Assembly: GCA_008711295.1 (NCBI GenBank)
Contig: VUYV01000192.1
Location: 248,001 to 312,000, forward strand
DNA: 64,000 nt
Source of the DNA: Anarhynchus alexandrinus
Taxonomy: Eukaryota > Chordata > Aves > Charadriiformes > Charadriidae
Reading direction: 5' to 3'
Shown here: positions 10,203-24,974 of the stretch, one piece after another
Layout: every line of letters begins with the position of its first letter
Numbering within the stretch: position 1 is the stretch's first letter
Notes under the pieces: model-generated
The model's database searches: none
Told to the model about the DNA's origin: nothing
The model's input: the letters and a program-made list of their open reading frames with translations, nothing else
Translations under genes and position numbers: made by a program

Positions 10203-13200
10203 CCGCAATTCAAATGACAGATTTTAATATTTACAGTGTACATAGATTCTCTTGTGGTCCTCGTTCTTATGGAGTTCATGCATACAGCAGGGTGTAACAC
10301 TGACTAAGTTTACTGTGGGAAGGAACAGATACTTCCCTGGGCTTTCAATGGAGATAACATTGAAAGTATATATTATACAGAGGGCAGAAAAAGTATAAAA
10401 GCCTGGGTGTGGTTTTGTTTCACTTTTCTTCCAGCAAATGACAATTTAATTTAGGAAGGTAAAAAAGAGTATGCAGAAAGTGATGAAATTCTTCCTATTG
10501 CAGAGCACAAAAATTAGGATGCTGTCTTTTTTTTTTTTCCTGTTCAGTTTCCTGACTCTTTATGGCAGAAATTTAAAGAAAGTCTGTTTACTTGATTTAA
10601 ATTGGTTATAAAACTTTGCAAATTATAGTGATTCAAGTAGTTCCTATTCATCAGTTCTTCTGATGGAGACAGCCCCTCCATACTGGTCTGGTACCCCATG
10701 GCCGTCAACTGAACCTCTGTTTCAAAGTAGTGGGATTCTCCAGAGACACGGTCCTCCACTATCTATTGCATCTAATTGCAGAATCAAGGCCTTGAGGATT
10801 TCTGTCCGTCTAATGAATTTCCTTGTGACCTTGTTTTCTAAAGAAGCAGCAGTTTATTTCTCCTTACTTCTTGCCAATAAGAACTGAGCTGCAGGAAAGT
10901 TACTTGTATGACTTTGAAGTACTGAATCGTTCGTTTATTCAAAGAAAGAATTAACAGATGTGGTTTCACATGAATTGTTTTGCTGTTGTGCTAGATAGCA
11001 ATTTTATCCAGATTTTAAATCGTCTGCAAACGTTAACAAAAAAAAGAGCCAACCAACCAAAAATAAAGTAGGCTTTCTTCTTAACATTGAAAGCTAATTT
11101 CTCTTTTGTGTTAGATGACTAAGTACCTACCACCAGAAATAAAATCTTTGAGTACGAAACAGCTAAGCATAATGCCTATTAAATATGGAAAAGACAAAAA
11201 ACCACCCCAACAAACAAACAAAAAACCCCAACCCACACTGCTGGAATTGCAACTGAGACATTAGCCCAGGTGTTAGGAGACTTCTGCAGCATCAGCTTGG
11301 TACAGAGGTATTTGAAAGAATCCATAAGCCTCTGTAATTCACCTTTTAGCTTTGCCTTGACAGGGAGAAGCAACACACAGGAAACCAAACTAGCCTTCTG
11401 CTGAGGTCAGAAAGATGCTTTCCCCAAAGGTCTGTCTTACAGTGGGTTTGCCCTGCTGGAGCCTTTACCTCCCCCTGTAAGATGGGCTGGGTGAAGGTAG
11501 TGAGAGCCGCTCTGGGAAGTGCTGGCCCCTCTCCAGGGCAGCGGCAGGGTGCAGCGCTTTAAACCAAATACGCTGGAGCCTGGAGGAAGGAGGCTCTCAA
11601 AGCACATTATGCAAGCAAAGTTTCTGTTTCACTAGTTCATCTCTTTAAGCTGTATGATGATCAGGTTTTAAAAAGCTCTGGTGTATGTGTTATGTGTTAT
11701 GCAAATTGTATAATAGTTAAGAGCTTTCTTTAATTTTTTTGAGGGTGTACTCAAAGGTAGACACATTAATGGAGAATTTCATCCTTGTACCTTGTAATAT
11801 GACTGGATGTTACTGACAGCTTGTATTTTCTATGCTAAGCTACCCTCATGTTAGTGGCTTGTGTTGAAGGTAGTGGGGCTCAATAGATATCAAAATGTCA
11901 CTTAATAAAAATGTTTTCTGTAGCAGGTGTGTAGAATTTCTCATGCAGAGTTTAATGCCCAGATCTCACTAAATTTCAACTGGACTGCACACAAACTAGC
12001 ATTTATACTGACATTAGAAAGAAGTCCCACACTGGTTTATAAAAATATTTCCACTTCAGTAATGACTGCAGGGGAAACTTATTACCTGAGATTTTTAGAT
12101 CAACTCTGTCTTTAATCGTCATTACTGCCAATGATGCTTTGAAACTCAACTGTAAGTTCATCTCATAACATTTGGTATCAGCTGTAAAATTGTCCAATGT
12201 TGAATGAATGGCAAATTTTATTATCCTCCCAAAAGGTTTTAATTAACGTGTTCAGAGGCCAAACAGCTGTGCATGGAAATGATTACTTCAGTTGAAAAAT
12301 CAAACTTTAGAACTCTTAGTCTCAAATATTTAATTTATGTGCCATATCTTCTGCTTGTTATAGAAATCCAAATCAATTGAACTAGTAGAACTTGCAGACA
12401 CACTTCTGATGGTACAAACTTGAGAGCTGGAAATGAAAATGAACATGGGAGTCATTTTTTTTATATTTGTAGGACATCAAAATGCTATGCTTTGGCATGA
12501 GTAAGCCTCTCCGAGAGTGGATTGAGCCTGGGACACTGGGGGCTAAGGCTGGAAAAACAGGAAGACTTGAAGTAGTGCATGACTCTGAGTGTGGTTAAAA
12601 GTAAAGATTGCTTGTGTCACATTTTTTTTTCCTATGATTTTCTAGGAATGTTCTTTCATGTATCCATAATATCCATGTGTAGGGCATCTTGTGATCTCAT
12701 GATGACATTTTTGTAATGCAGGCTATTTTTCTGTTAAGACTGTGTCTGTCTCTCACTCAGTTTTTATTTATGACTGAAGCTCACAAGGTTTTGAATACCA
12801 GTCTTTAGGAATCTTTTTGTTTGGTGGGATTTTTTGTGTGCTTATTTTTTGGGGGGGAGGGGTGTTTTTGTTGTCTGGGTGGTTTTGGTTAGGGTTTGGT
12901 TGTTTTTTTTTTCCCCAAATCCCAGTCAGCACATTCTCCTGCCACCCTTAAAAATGCACTGTGTGTGTGTTAGGGGGCTAGTTTTTGTTTAGAGGCGTTG
13001 TTTAGGGGGGTGTTGTTTGGAGGGGAGTTGGTTTTGGGGTGGGTTTTTTTTTTGTTTTGTGGGGGTTTTTTTGGTGAAAATCCCATAATATGTAATTCTG
13101 GCAGCATGCAGGTAAATTTTTAAAGCACAACATTCCTCTTCTGCCTTGACTGTAAACTGCAACCCGCTGGGGTGTCCTAGAAGTCCTGGCAACTGTTGAA

Positions 13201-16200
13201 TTAAGTTGCTTTAAGTTTTTCTACTTTACTGACTGAAGAGGTTTGAAAATTGGAAGTAGCCTTGAAAACTGAGTGGAGAAATGCAGTATGCTCTGCCCAC
13301 CAAAGGAGGTAGAGGTGTCCAAGACCAGGGGATTGAACATCCTTTTAGCACCTGTTCTTGTTGCTAGGGCTGGATCCTGCTGGGGTGTGACGGTGGATGT
13401 AGGTAGTGAAATAGTCATGGGGACCCTTTCCCCTGTGCTTTTCATCCTCTCTGTGTCTCTCTCACCTCTTTCTTTTCCTGAAACAAATTCCTAAAATATA
13501 TCTGAAGAGCTGTGTGTGTTGTTTCAGTAAATTAAAAAATAATAGATGGCCCATTTTAAAAGCCTCTTTCCTGGCAGACGCATCTCATCTGTCATAGTAA
13601 TCTAATTCAGAGGCACAGTAGGTTTCCAGCCATTAGCAGTTGTTGTAGGTTACGTTCCATTCACTAACCTTGGAAAAAATGCCCCGCACATATTTTGACG
13701 AAGGAGATCTGTGCTTCTTGGGAAGAGGCTTGCCATGCTGTAGCACTCTTACTTTAAAATGTTTTCCAAGAAGGAAGACATGTAGGAGACCTTCCTGTAG
13801 TGGAAAGGCAAGAAAGCAAATGTTCACACCATGTTCACTTTCCAATACTCGAAAGCAGCTTCCCTACGTAAAACAAAAATGAAATCAAAACTCCAGTGGC
13901 AATAATAGATAACCATTTTTGTGCTGGTGTCTTTCAGCTGAATTTCAGGTTGTGCTTTTTTCCTGGCTGTTGCACTCCCCTGCAACTGATACAGCACTGG
14001 CTGATATCTTGGAGATAGAATACAAATCAAATTTATGGGGATATCCTCTCCACGTCTTCCTCTCCCAGGTCTTGTATAGCTCTAATGTGGTCCCTAGAAG
14101 ATGGAGGGCGGGATTCCCCTTCAGTCTCCCATGAATTCAGGAGATAATGATGGGATTTACCACTGCATTCAAGAAACAGCTAAATGATAATATCCAGGAG
14201 TCTGAAGGCAAACTGTCAATCAAGAGAAGTGTCAGTCTGGCTTTTCTGCACTGTGTAGCTAAGGGCAGCAGCAATCATGGAAGGAACTGCATCATGGCAA
14301 GAGTACAGCTCTGACAGCTCTCTTCAAGCTTATGGAAGGAACTACCATGCCACAGTGTAAAGGTGTCCTCACTTGCAGCACAGTTATCTATACGCGGAGC
14401 TGCCGGCTTTCCCAGTACCAATGCACTAATTTGCATAAGGGCAAAAACCTTAGGCCACACAGGGGTGAGATAAGAATAAGCCACTGCAAATTGTAGCATA
14501 TGTAGCTCTGCTAAGCTGTTGGGAATTGCTGGAGGGCATGCAATATTGTTGGGAGTCCCAGAGGAACCCTCTAATGTATCAGAATCCATTACATGTAAGC
14601 AATATTTTTAAACACTTGCAGCAGAAGTCTCAACTCAGCAATAACTGAGAATTATGACTCCCAGGGTGGAAAGCAAAATGTTCTGTTGTTATGGTAGGAA
14701 GTAATGGATGTCATCTCAACTAACTGTTACACTCCATGATCCGGCTCTTCAGTGCCTGGATCACCCCAGCACAGAGGAGGAGGAAGCCCTCTGTGGCTGG
14801 CTGATGCTCTCACAGAGGGGTTCTGGCCCAGGGACACCATTTGTGGAGCACCTGCAGGAGAGCTGAGGGCTTTCTGCACTCCTTTGGCTCTCTGCCCTCA
14901 GGAAGCACACGCTCCAGTTCTAGCTTTGCAGATCAAATGGTTGGGGTTTGGTCTTGGGACTTCACAGTGATGTGAAGACTGACTAGAAAATGGTGTTTGT
15001 GTAAAATTACATTTTGTGCTGCTTCATCAGGGTTATAGTTATTGCACAGTATTTCAATAAGAATCATGCAATAAGGTACTTATCAGAAGAGACTGACTGT
15101 TCAGATATCCAGGCTTCTAAAGGTTTATTGATCAGCCAAGATCATGCATCTAAAGTATCCTGATTTAAATAAAAAAACTAGCCTCATCTTTTCCTATATT
15201 TGCAGAATTTAAGGTATAAATCAAAATTACACTTCTAAAAAATAGGATTTTCAAACCCAGGGAAAGCCATGTAAGTGAGAATCGATTTCATTTTGATTGT
15301 CTGGCAGGCTGAATAGTAACTAACAACTGGCCATTTCTGGAAGAGGGGGGACAAAAGTATTGGAACAGACTTGTCATTATCCTCAAGGTTGCATGTGTGA
15401 CTGCACTGAACTACTCTTCCTATAGAAGATAAAAGGCTGTTGTTCAAAGTGTTCATTTGAATATATATATTAAAAAAAGATTGAAAGTGGAAAAACAATC
15501 AAAATACCATATTTTACAATGAAAATGACTGGGTGAGATCCAGTGAGCAGAACACAACAGAACAATTTAAGAGCCACAGAAAGCTTAGTAAGTACTAACA
15601 GCAGTAAAAAGTAACAAACTGCCCCTGTGGTATTCAATTTTCTGTCCAACTTCTCAAATTTGAAACAGAGGTAGACCAGTGATTAATGTAGAAGAAAATG
15701 ATATATGAGCCCAAAAATGTCTCTCTTCTCCCTTTTTTACTGAAATTTGACTGACAGTATCCAAATTCAGCTGTACATATTAGATACGGATGGTGTCAGT
15801 TTTCCTATGGAATTAATACATCCAGTACCTGGTTTTATGAATATTTATTTTCTGAGGTTATTCATAAGCAAAGACCGATTTTTGAGTGAGTAAAAACTTC
15901 AGCTAAACAAAGGAAATACTAGTTTTTCATGTCTCCATTTCGTCTACAGGAAAGCTTACTATGGCAGTAGCCCAATTCAAGTAATAAGAAATTTTGAGGT
16001 GGTCTATATTTGAGATTATATAAAGTATAAAATTAGATCTTAGTTTCCAAAGATCTGGAATTTTTTAAAATAAATTTTTAAGAAGAAATCTGCCCAAGCC
16101 CTTAACCTACAAAGTATCTTAAGAGTTACTTTTTGTACAAGGATAGTCTTTGTTATCTAGGTAGGCTTCTGTCCCCAATAATAGGAAGTAGGCAAATATC

Positions 16201-17239
16201 CTGTGTGTTACATGATTAGGCCTTTCAAATTATAGGTAGCCTCAGCCTCACCTGGGAGGCTGCAAGTTACAAGTTGCTTCTGTTAAGACTTATCCCTTGA
16301 GGGTCCTATCCTTTATAGTTTTGTCTGCAGTACTCTTAGAAAGAAATAAACAAATCTTCAGAACTTCAGAAGAGACTTGAATTGTCCAGCAGCCTTGGCC
16401 CTGCTGGATGACAGCTGTGAATGAAATCCGGTGGCTGCCTGCTTCCTGAGAGTGCTGGGGCCCCTGTGCTGTCTGCAAACCCCACATCCACAGCCTGAGA
16501 GACAGCAAGTCATCATTTCAGCTGGGTACAGTCAATGGGTTTCTTCTGAATGATCTTATCTCATTTGTGCCTTTGTGAAAGGGCTGAAACCTGTGCACTT
16601 AGAACATCTTCATGCTTGAGTACCAGCATCTGGATACGTTTGGCTACAACAACAGTGATGAGAGTTGCTGGATTCCGTGGTATTGCTCCTGTTAGGGATC
16701 TTACAATAACAGTTTTAAAGTAAATTGGCGTGGAAGCAGAGAGACATAACATTTAGCTTAACCTGCCCAACCTATAATAAACATCATCATCATATGTCTG
16801 TTAAACAATGTTAAGCACAATTCTATTTTAAAAGCAATAATGTCTACTTGTGATAATGTCCGCTTTTATTAGAAACTGTGAAGATTGACATATAACATGC
16901 TTGTTTGGCTGAATAGCATTTTCCCTAGGCTTATTACAGTTTAAGATAGACTATGTTTACATTTCAGAGGATATGCCTTTATTATTAGTTACAATAAGAA
17001 GTATATTCTGGATACAGTTAGCATAAGGACTACAATTTCTCACTGCTGTGAGAAAGTTTGTAATTACTGTTATTCCTCCTTAACATGGTATTTGTCTTGA
17101 TAGACAGAATGCTGCTGCAGAATGCTGCAAAACAGTTCATAGCCAGCCAAGATCCTCCGAGATAAATGATGAAAACGTGCTCTGAAAGCAGAAGCACTGG
17201 GGCAAGTGCTGTCAGCAGTATGGGACAGGTGTGAGGGCT
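10203..17239. other. AT-rich non-coding stretch with a G-rich tract
   Basis: No recognisable gene. Moderately GC-rich patches occur at about 11400-11600 and 14740-14960 without convincing splice sites or known repeats. The G/T-rich tract at 12810-13075 is listed separately. Short frames on both strands match nothing I recognise. Confidence 0.5.
12810..13075 (+). repeat. G/T-rich low-complexity tract
   Basis: The plus strand is dominated by T-runs and G-runs, for example GGGGGGGAGGGG near 12850, a short GT-repeat near 12960, and several runs of four to six G between 12970 and 13070. Multiple G-runs separated by short loops could form G-quadruplexes. It is not a clean tandem repeat. Confidence 0.7.
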
Positions 17240-17850
17240 TCCATGGGCGTGTATTCTTAAGGCTGAGCAAACCCATTTCTCTCTCAGCCACTCATCATAT
17301 ATTCTGTGCTTCAGCCCCCTGATCATCTTGGTTGTGCTGCACTCACTCCGTTGTGTCAATGTCCTTCTTGTACTGAGAAGTCCAACTCTGGACAAAATAT
17401 TCCAGATGTAGTCTCACAAGTGCCAGACAGAAGGCAATAACCCTCAACATACCGGCCACTACATGCATTTTGCTATCATCTGCGAACTTGCAGAGTGAGT
17501 TCTCTTGCTCACCACCCAGGTCGTTAATAAAAACCTTGAGAAATATTGGGCCCAGTGTTGAAGTATCAATTCCTGAGAGGTGCCACTAGCAACTGGCCGG
17601 ACTTTGGCTTTTCCCTGTCACTTTTCTTTTTTCTTTTCTTGTGGCTAGAAATGACTTTGAGGAGGACTTGCTCCATAATTTTCCCACAGACTGAGCTTCC
17701 CCAGAACCTCCTTCTTGCTTTTCTGATGACTGGAGAAAGGCACGTAACCCATCTTCAAGCAAAGTCCCTGAGCACCATGACCTATCAAAGTCAGCTTCCT
17801 CAGGACCTTCAGCTGTGTCGCATCTGATTGCATGGACTTGTATACTGTTC
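17240..17850 (-). mobile_element. Internally deleted CR1 LINE ORF2 fragment, minus strand
   Basis: Read on the minus strand, degraded CR1 reverse-transcriptase pieces appear in the right order but in shifting frames. Near 17800 there is MQSDATQLKVLRKL, matching the CR1 block around RVLREL. Near 17670 there is SVCGKIMEQVLL, matching SVPGKIMEQ. Near 17570 there is VASG, followed by LGP-like sequence. Near 17480 there is KFADDSK, the catalytic FADD box. Then come ALVRLHLEYFVQSW and TKMIRGLKH near 17300. Segments between the KIMEQ block and the SGVPQG block, and between FADD and ALVR, are missing, so the copy has internal deletions. The 3' UTR and tail are absent. It is non-functional and old. 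Confidence 0.85.
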
Positions 17851-20800
17851 AGTCCTGCCAATAGCCTTCATAATTATAGAAACACAAGAGCTATAGCGAG
17901 ACAGAAATGCACTGATCCAAAACACTGTCAGAGTTTCTGCTGCTGCAAATTGGAATTTCTAATTTATTTTTCTTCTTAAATCAGTTGTGTTACATCAGCC
18001 TATACCAGCTGATGCTTTGGCACATGGTTGAGCATCCTGTAAGACCAAAAAAGAATATTGGGAATGTGTGTTTACTGATACCAATCTCATTATATTTAAT
18101 CTCTAGAAAACAATTTTCTGTCACCAGAATGCTCTGGTAAAGGTCAGGGTTGGTTATTCAAATCCTGTAATGCTGTTGCTGATAGAAATATGTGAATGAC
18201 TACTTTTTTTTAATGGATAAGATAAATAAAAATTACTGTGTGGCTAACTGACAGCCATGAGAAATCTAGCTCTTCTGAATTCTTGATCAATGCTCTTTCA
18301 TAGGAAATGCTTTCTGCTGGTTTTGAATGAAGGTCTGACCAGCACAGAGAGCTGGTAATGAAATTCCAAAACTTTTTCCTTAAATCACTACTTACAGACC
18401 AGACCGGCAAAGCAGTAACCATAAGGTTTTGCTCTCTAAAGACCTATTGATGGCCTGTGTGAAATAAGTTTGTGCTCTCAGTATAGTTACTAGTGGAAGA
18501 GATTCATGTCATAAAAACTAGCTCCATAGCGTATTGTCCCTATGGAAATTTTGGCAAGAAACTGAGGACTGATAGAGTTTGGAAAAGAATTACCTTTCTG
18601 CACCTAGAGAATCTTCTGTCAAAAAGTGAAATGGTGGAAAGACATCAGTGCCACTTTACTGATCATCGCTGTATTTAAAATAGGATAACCAGCAGAATAT
18701 TTTTTACTATTTCTTCTGTTCTTAAAAACCATGTTAGTGATGATAAATTCATCCAAATTACAATATCAAAGGGAGAAGATTGCACCGGATGAAAAGGAAG
18801 TTAATGAACAAATGCCTGTATTCATTGCACATTGTTATTTTTAGAGCTGAGTAGGGGGGTGGGGTGGGGAGTTGAGGGGATGTGTTTGTTTCAGAGGATT
18901 TTTTTTCTTAATTCTTATTTTAATCAGTAGACAGAAAATTAGATAGAAAAGATGAGGTGTATTATCTCTGTAACACTGCCCAATGTCCATCCTATATCCC
19001 GAAAGGCTGCATCGCTGCACACAAACTTCCAGCTCTTCCATGGCTGTTGCAGCTGACTCCAGACAAAAATGTCTGTATTTAAGTCCATTATGTGCATTGG
19101 TGACAGGTCTGTGTTGCAGTAGAGTGTGATTCATTGCTGTGCCTTCAGGATATTACAAATGTACTGCTGTAAAAAGGGGAAATAGTCCTGAATACACTCT
19201 CTCTGTTGCAAGCCCTAATGTACCATATGCTAAATGATACTGCATTTTAAGTTAATAACGAGATACAGCATAATAAGGTCAAAGCAATGATGATCAAACT
19301 GAACATATGCTGTGGCTGCCACTCCTGCTAGATGTAGACCTCCAACTATTGCTGATGTTGTTACCAAGGCAGAAATATTTTTTTTCCAGTAGATATTCCT
19401 GACGTGCTGTAAAAAAATCTTCCATACAGGCCCAAGACAGTGGGTATCAAAGGGGCAAACCAGCAGGCTAATGAAGTTCAATAATTTGTTGAAGGGAGTC
19501 TCATAAACATTTCTAGGAAATAATGTAACTTATTGGGGGAATGCATAATAACATAAAAAGAATTCCAGGAAAAACCTAAATGTTAGAGAAAGAGAAGTAT
19601 ACCAAGAACCTATCGGTGGAGAGACCTGATTTTTTTCCCTTTTTTATAATCATAACCTCTTAACTGAAATAGAAAATGGGCCAACATTGCTTCTTTGATC
19701 ACTGCTGAATGTCTCTTTGTTACATCCCCTGTCTTCAGGGGGTAAATGCAAGAAGAAACAATGTGAGATCTAAGAAGGGAAATGGAAACTGTTTACCCGA
19801 ACAGCATTGTCAGTTATATTTGATTGTTTGACAGTTGGCCACCTTATTAGAATAACTTTGATTCAGCAAAGCCCTAACACTATTAAATATTTACTATGAA
19901 TATTTTAAAGCAGTTAGGCTCTGTCAGTGCTCTCTGATAGGGAATACAGTGTGAGAGCACCGTTCTTCACAGAGCAGTTCCCTTAGGAAAGACTTCACTG
20001 CTTGCTGCACCTGTTCAGTCAGGGGTCTCGTCTAATTTTATTCATGTTAATGTGTTAGACCCAAAGCTTTCTCTGTAACCTCTTCAGCTAGAGAGCAGAG
20101 AGTATTGTAGATGACTACATAAAAGCAAGAAACAGGAAAACCCACACAGATTCCATGTTGACCTATAGCTAAGTTCATTATATTTCTTATGCAAGTAAGA
20201 ATTACCCCTCAGTTAGGATTCTTTAATTGAAGAGTTGAAAGACAAGGCAGTTACAGTGATTTGAGTTAAAAATAAACAGAAATTTCTTCAAAATTACTAG
20301 AACGTTTAGGGATTTGTCCAACTTCAAAATGGTTGTGGGATAATGTTTGACTAAGCTAAGCAGTGAAAAAAGTTTCTACAAGTTTCTTAGCTATATAGAA
20401 CATTAACATTTATTTTTAAAATGTATTTTATTTTCAGTAGAATTGATATGTATATACATCAATCAGCAATAATTTTTATATATACCTGTTTTCTTTCCTT
20501 TAAGTCAAAGTCAACATTCACAATCAGATTCCCTTTAGTTATCTAAAGTTTCTGTCTGCAAATACATTGCTTTGAATTTGAGGTAGGTAGAGGTGGTAGG
20601 TAGGTACAAAAAATAAATTTAACTGCAAATTTTTGAAGTCCAGCACACAGCCTGGAACTGGTGGTTCTCATGTGTGCCTGTATACATACGCATTCTCCCA
20701 AAATGCCAAGTGACATTTCACTGTTTGAAATCTTAGAGTCCTTCAGATTAGAAGCGCCTTTCAGATGGAGATGCTTTTCCATGCTGTTCTTTGCTAAAAT

Positions 20801-23800
20801 ACGGTGTTGTGAATTATCATATTTGGTTATGCTACATTACCTTGTGGCAGGAAAGCAGGCTGTGGGAGCAGTAGAGTTGATGAATGATGAACAGCCCTGC
20901 TACCCTTGAAATGACATTAGCATCTGCGTGTGTGGTGGATAATTAGCGGGTTAAGTACCTGCATGATAGTGATTCACTGGAGGTTTTTTCTTTGAATTCT
21001 TTGCTGTGTTTCTGTCCCCTGTATCTCACAGTTTGGAATTTTAAAGTTACTTCCTATTCTGTCTTCATATACTGTATTAGTCATTGCCTATTCAAATATA
21101 TCTTATAATAGTGCATAAAGCAGTGTAACAAAAAGCACGGATGTATATTCACAAGTGATTGTGTGGGAAAATTAATATTCATTAGCTTGAGCCACAGCTG
21201 TTTCATTGTTGTTGTCATCCCTTGCCAATTCCAAAATAAAACATCAAGAGGGAGAATATATATTTCTGTTAGTTCTAAAGGCTCAAATGCTTAAAAATTG
21301 CATTAAGGCATCAGTACTCAATGGCTTGCAGTCGTCTGTGTACCACGCTCAACATATATCTACTGGTTTTTCTCACATTCGCGCAAAGCCAAGGTGTTTT
21401 AGGGGAATTCATGTACGTGCCTGTTTATGTTGTTAGAAATAAGATGTTTCCAGGAAGTTTCCTAATGTTTGTTATGCTTATTTGTCCTCATGACAGGGGG
21501 ACAGGCAACTTCTGTCTTCTACTTAATTCTGTCTAATTTTGTTGCATCATGAATATCAGATATTTTGTATAATATGTCCTAAAACCATTAGCTGGTGATG
21601 TTTCATTTTTCAAATTCCAGAATACATGTTTAAGATGCAAGAACCTAATTGCATATCTGTTTTGATTTTAATGCATTGATTGCTATCATTTCATCAGGTT
21701 AAAAGGGCAGCACAGTACCCTTTTCTCTGCTTACTGTAAATAGTGACACTATATGCAGTTTTCCTAACTTTTCTGAATGTAGAGCAAGAGCTAAAATGAG
21801 GGTATCTTTCCCCTTCTTAACCTTCGAACTATGTAATGGTTGTGTCTGCAAATATAAGGAGGAGTTTACTGCTAACTCCCTTCTGGGGGAACTGTCTCCA
21901 AAGCCAGCAGATACTGATGCTCTCTGTTGATGCACTTTACATCTGACTAGGACAGCAGCAGTAGGGCTTGCTGATTCAGCTTCCGCAGCTTATCCCAAGG
22001 CACCTATCATTTCCCTTGAGACAGCTCACTCTCCCATTTATATTGATCAATTGACTCTATGAAGATAGACTGAACTTTGGTTTGGGGTTTTTTTTCAGAT
22101 ATTCTAGCCTTTCAAAACAAAACAAAGAATTAATGGGTAAATCAAAGAAAAGACGTAGGACTCAAGGGGTTTATGTACAAAATAGAAAGAAAAGGTGTAC
22201 AAAAACCTATACATTCAATTCTTAACCATGCTTAACTATTGCTAGATATTCTAATGAAGAATAACAATGAGTTCAACCTGTCACAGCTGAGAATGAACTG
22301 CTAATGATGCACTTGAAGGTTCATCTTTTCAATGTCACCCTCATATGTGGATCTGAAACCAGCCGTGGGAGCTGGTGACTTAGCTAATCCTATTGAGGGC
22401 AGCCCTCTGTGAGTTTATTTATATTCCTTTCCAAACACGTCTGAGCTGCCACGACTTGCAGCATAGAACAAGAGGGTATCTGAAATAAGTTCTCATTTAA
22501 CTTAGTGTCCTTTGCTGTAAATTCTGCAGCTCAGCAGCTGCTCTACGGAGAGCTGAGCTCCAACAAAGAGGGTGGGAAGGGAATTTCCAAGAAAGAGAGA
22601 GTGCAAGGAGCAGTTCAAGGCAGCAACTACTACAGATATCCAAAGGTATTTCCATGAAACAGAGCCTTCGGTACAGCAGTGCTCAAACTCTGCAGTCAAC
22701 ATTGGTAGGAATCTTGTCTTCCCGATTTTCTCCACCATCCCAGCAGACTGCTCTGTTGACCTATGTCAACTACTGATTGCTTTAGTTTCTTTGGAAACAT
22801 GTCACTTGACAACACCTCTGTCACATTTTCAAAACACAATCTGACACTGCACTGTATCCAAGGATCCATGAAATGAAAGGTAAAGAGGTGCTTTAGTATG
22901 ATGTACTTTGCCATAATTGAAACAAATTATGACCAGTTGTGGAAATTTACAAAATGTCGGTACCCATTATTTTAATCTGAAACCAAAATTAAAGGCATTG
23001 CCTTTTTTATAAGTCAATCACATTTGAGACTTGCTTTGGTGGTTTGTGGAAGTTCCCCCCTCTTACGTTAATGCGATATTTTAAAGAATAACTTTTGCAG
23101 CCTAACACCTTTTACACTATATTTTAAAGTAACAGCCATGAATGTTGGGGGTTTTTTATGGTCAAGAAATAAAACTTTGAAAGCAAAGGTTAACAATGTA
23201 GAAGTAAATCCTTCCACATCAGCAGCAATTTGAGCCTCAAGTGACCTTCAATTTAGCTTCTATTGACATCAGAGAATTCTTCTAGAGAGCAAGGACAGGG
23301 CCTTGTAAGTGTTAGTCTCAAATTCACCTTTTCTGCAAGTATTTATATACTAACACCCAGGGTAAGAAAGTGTTATTGCTTTGAGGATTATAAGATTTTA
23401 GAGAGATGTATTTGACAAAGTGTGCAGTGAAGAAATTATAAGTTCCTTGGATTTCTTTTTCCTTTTTGCTTTCTCTGTTGTTCTCTGCATGACAAATTAT
23501 GAAAGAAGGATTTCAGTTCAACAATTGTACTGGTTCTTAATACATATTTATTGTATTTCAGACAATTTACTAAACTGGTGCCTCTCCTTGTGTTATGTAC
23601 ACATTAAAAATAATTCTGTATGAATTGTTGCCTGCTGATATACTTAAATATAATTATGTTTTCTCTTTGCATTTTCAGCTGTACTAATAAAAGTCTTGCT
23701 TCACTTTTTAAATGTGAGAATGTAAAGTTATTGGCATTAGACATTGCAGAGTTTTTGAGGCGGGGAGCTGTGTTATTACTGAGCACACTTTTTGGTAATT

Positions 23801-24974
23801 CTGTGAGCATGGAGTTCTGACAGACTCTTGAAGTTCTTAAGCCACATATTTCTGAGGATGCAGAGTGATAGCCAAATCAGAGATGGGAGGGGTGCAGCAG
23901 TTCACCCATTGCAGAACACCACGTACAGCGATCTCAGTGCTCAAATGTTTTAAGTCCAGAAGTTACCTGGGTTTTCAGAACAATAAATTCATTCTTCTTG
24001 TACAGCTTTTCTGTTTTTTAAGGGGGGGGGGGGGGAAATCAAACTGGAAAGACATGAGACTGGGCCAGACCTCCTGTCTAGACCACCTAGTCGCTTGTTC
24101 ACTAGGCTTAGTACTTAGTGTTGGACTAAGGCACAAATACCAAATGGAGCCCATGTTGATTTTAAGGTGCCCAAGGAAGAATTTATGACTTCCCCTGGCA
24201 GATTATTTCAAATTTGAAGACACAACCCATTTAAACACTTATCTTAATCGTAACTTAAATGTATCTAGGTTCAACTTCCAAGACTCACTTCTGGATTTAC
24301 TGTTTTCCAAATTCAGTCATCTTTACCTGACTTAATTTCCCTTTTTCCAACTGTATACCATTTCCTCTAGCAAAATTGAAATGGTCACAGCCTAAACACC
24401 GATCCAAACCAACCTGTGCAACAGCTTTGTTATTGTTCCTCATCACTGTGCTACCTTCAAAGATATTAAATAGCATAAAAGAGATGTCAGTTACCCCAGA
24501 ACCCTAATAGATGCATCCTCAATCATTGCTGATTTCTTTTTAGATGACTGTTATTCTATCTTTCAGTTCATTCAGTGTTAAGTGAATTTTAAAGGGGACT
24601 TGGATCAAGAAAAAGCTTAGAGGTTATATCAGCACTGTCTTGTTCTACACCTACATTAGAAACCCCTGCTGTGGTCATCATGGAACAAGGCTCTATAAAC
24701 AGCTGAGTCTTTTTTTCATTATAAATAGTTAATATGATGTAGCTCTTAGGGTGCTTTCAAATGCCCATTTTGTATGGGAAAAGATAATTTCTGGTTAAAC
24801 AAAGAATACTGTTAAGAAGTTACCAACATTACGTGGCTCTTCCTAATGGAATAATGGAGTTTCTTGGCTGTCAACAATTCTGTTCAAAAATGAAAAATGG
24901 AAAAGCACCCAATGTAGGAAGAAAATCAAAAGATAATAACATCTGCTGTTAAAACATGTTTTATTGTACAGGTC
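17851..24974. other. AT-rich non-coding stretch
   Basis: No coding sequence or known repeat family was recognised. Minor items are a G-quadruplex-type motif at 18854-18879, a TAGG-rich patch near 20580-20606 and a G-homopolymer of about 12 near 24022-24035. Short chance frames occur throughout. Confidence 0.5.
18854..18879 (+). other. Potential G-quadruplex motif
   Basis: Four G-runs of at least four bases occur within 26 bp, with loops of 1, 1 and 6 bases (GGGGGG T GGGG T GGGG AGTTGA GGGG). This fits the usual quadruplex pattern. Function is unknown. Confidence 0.6.
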
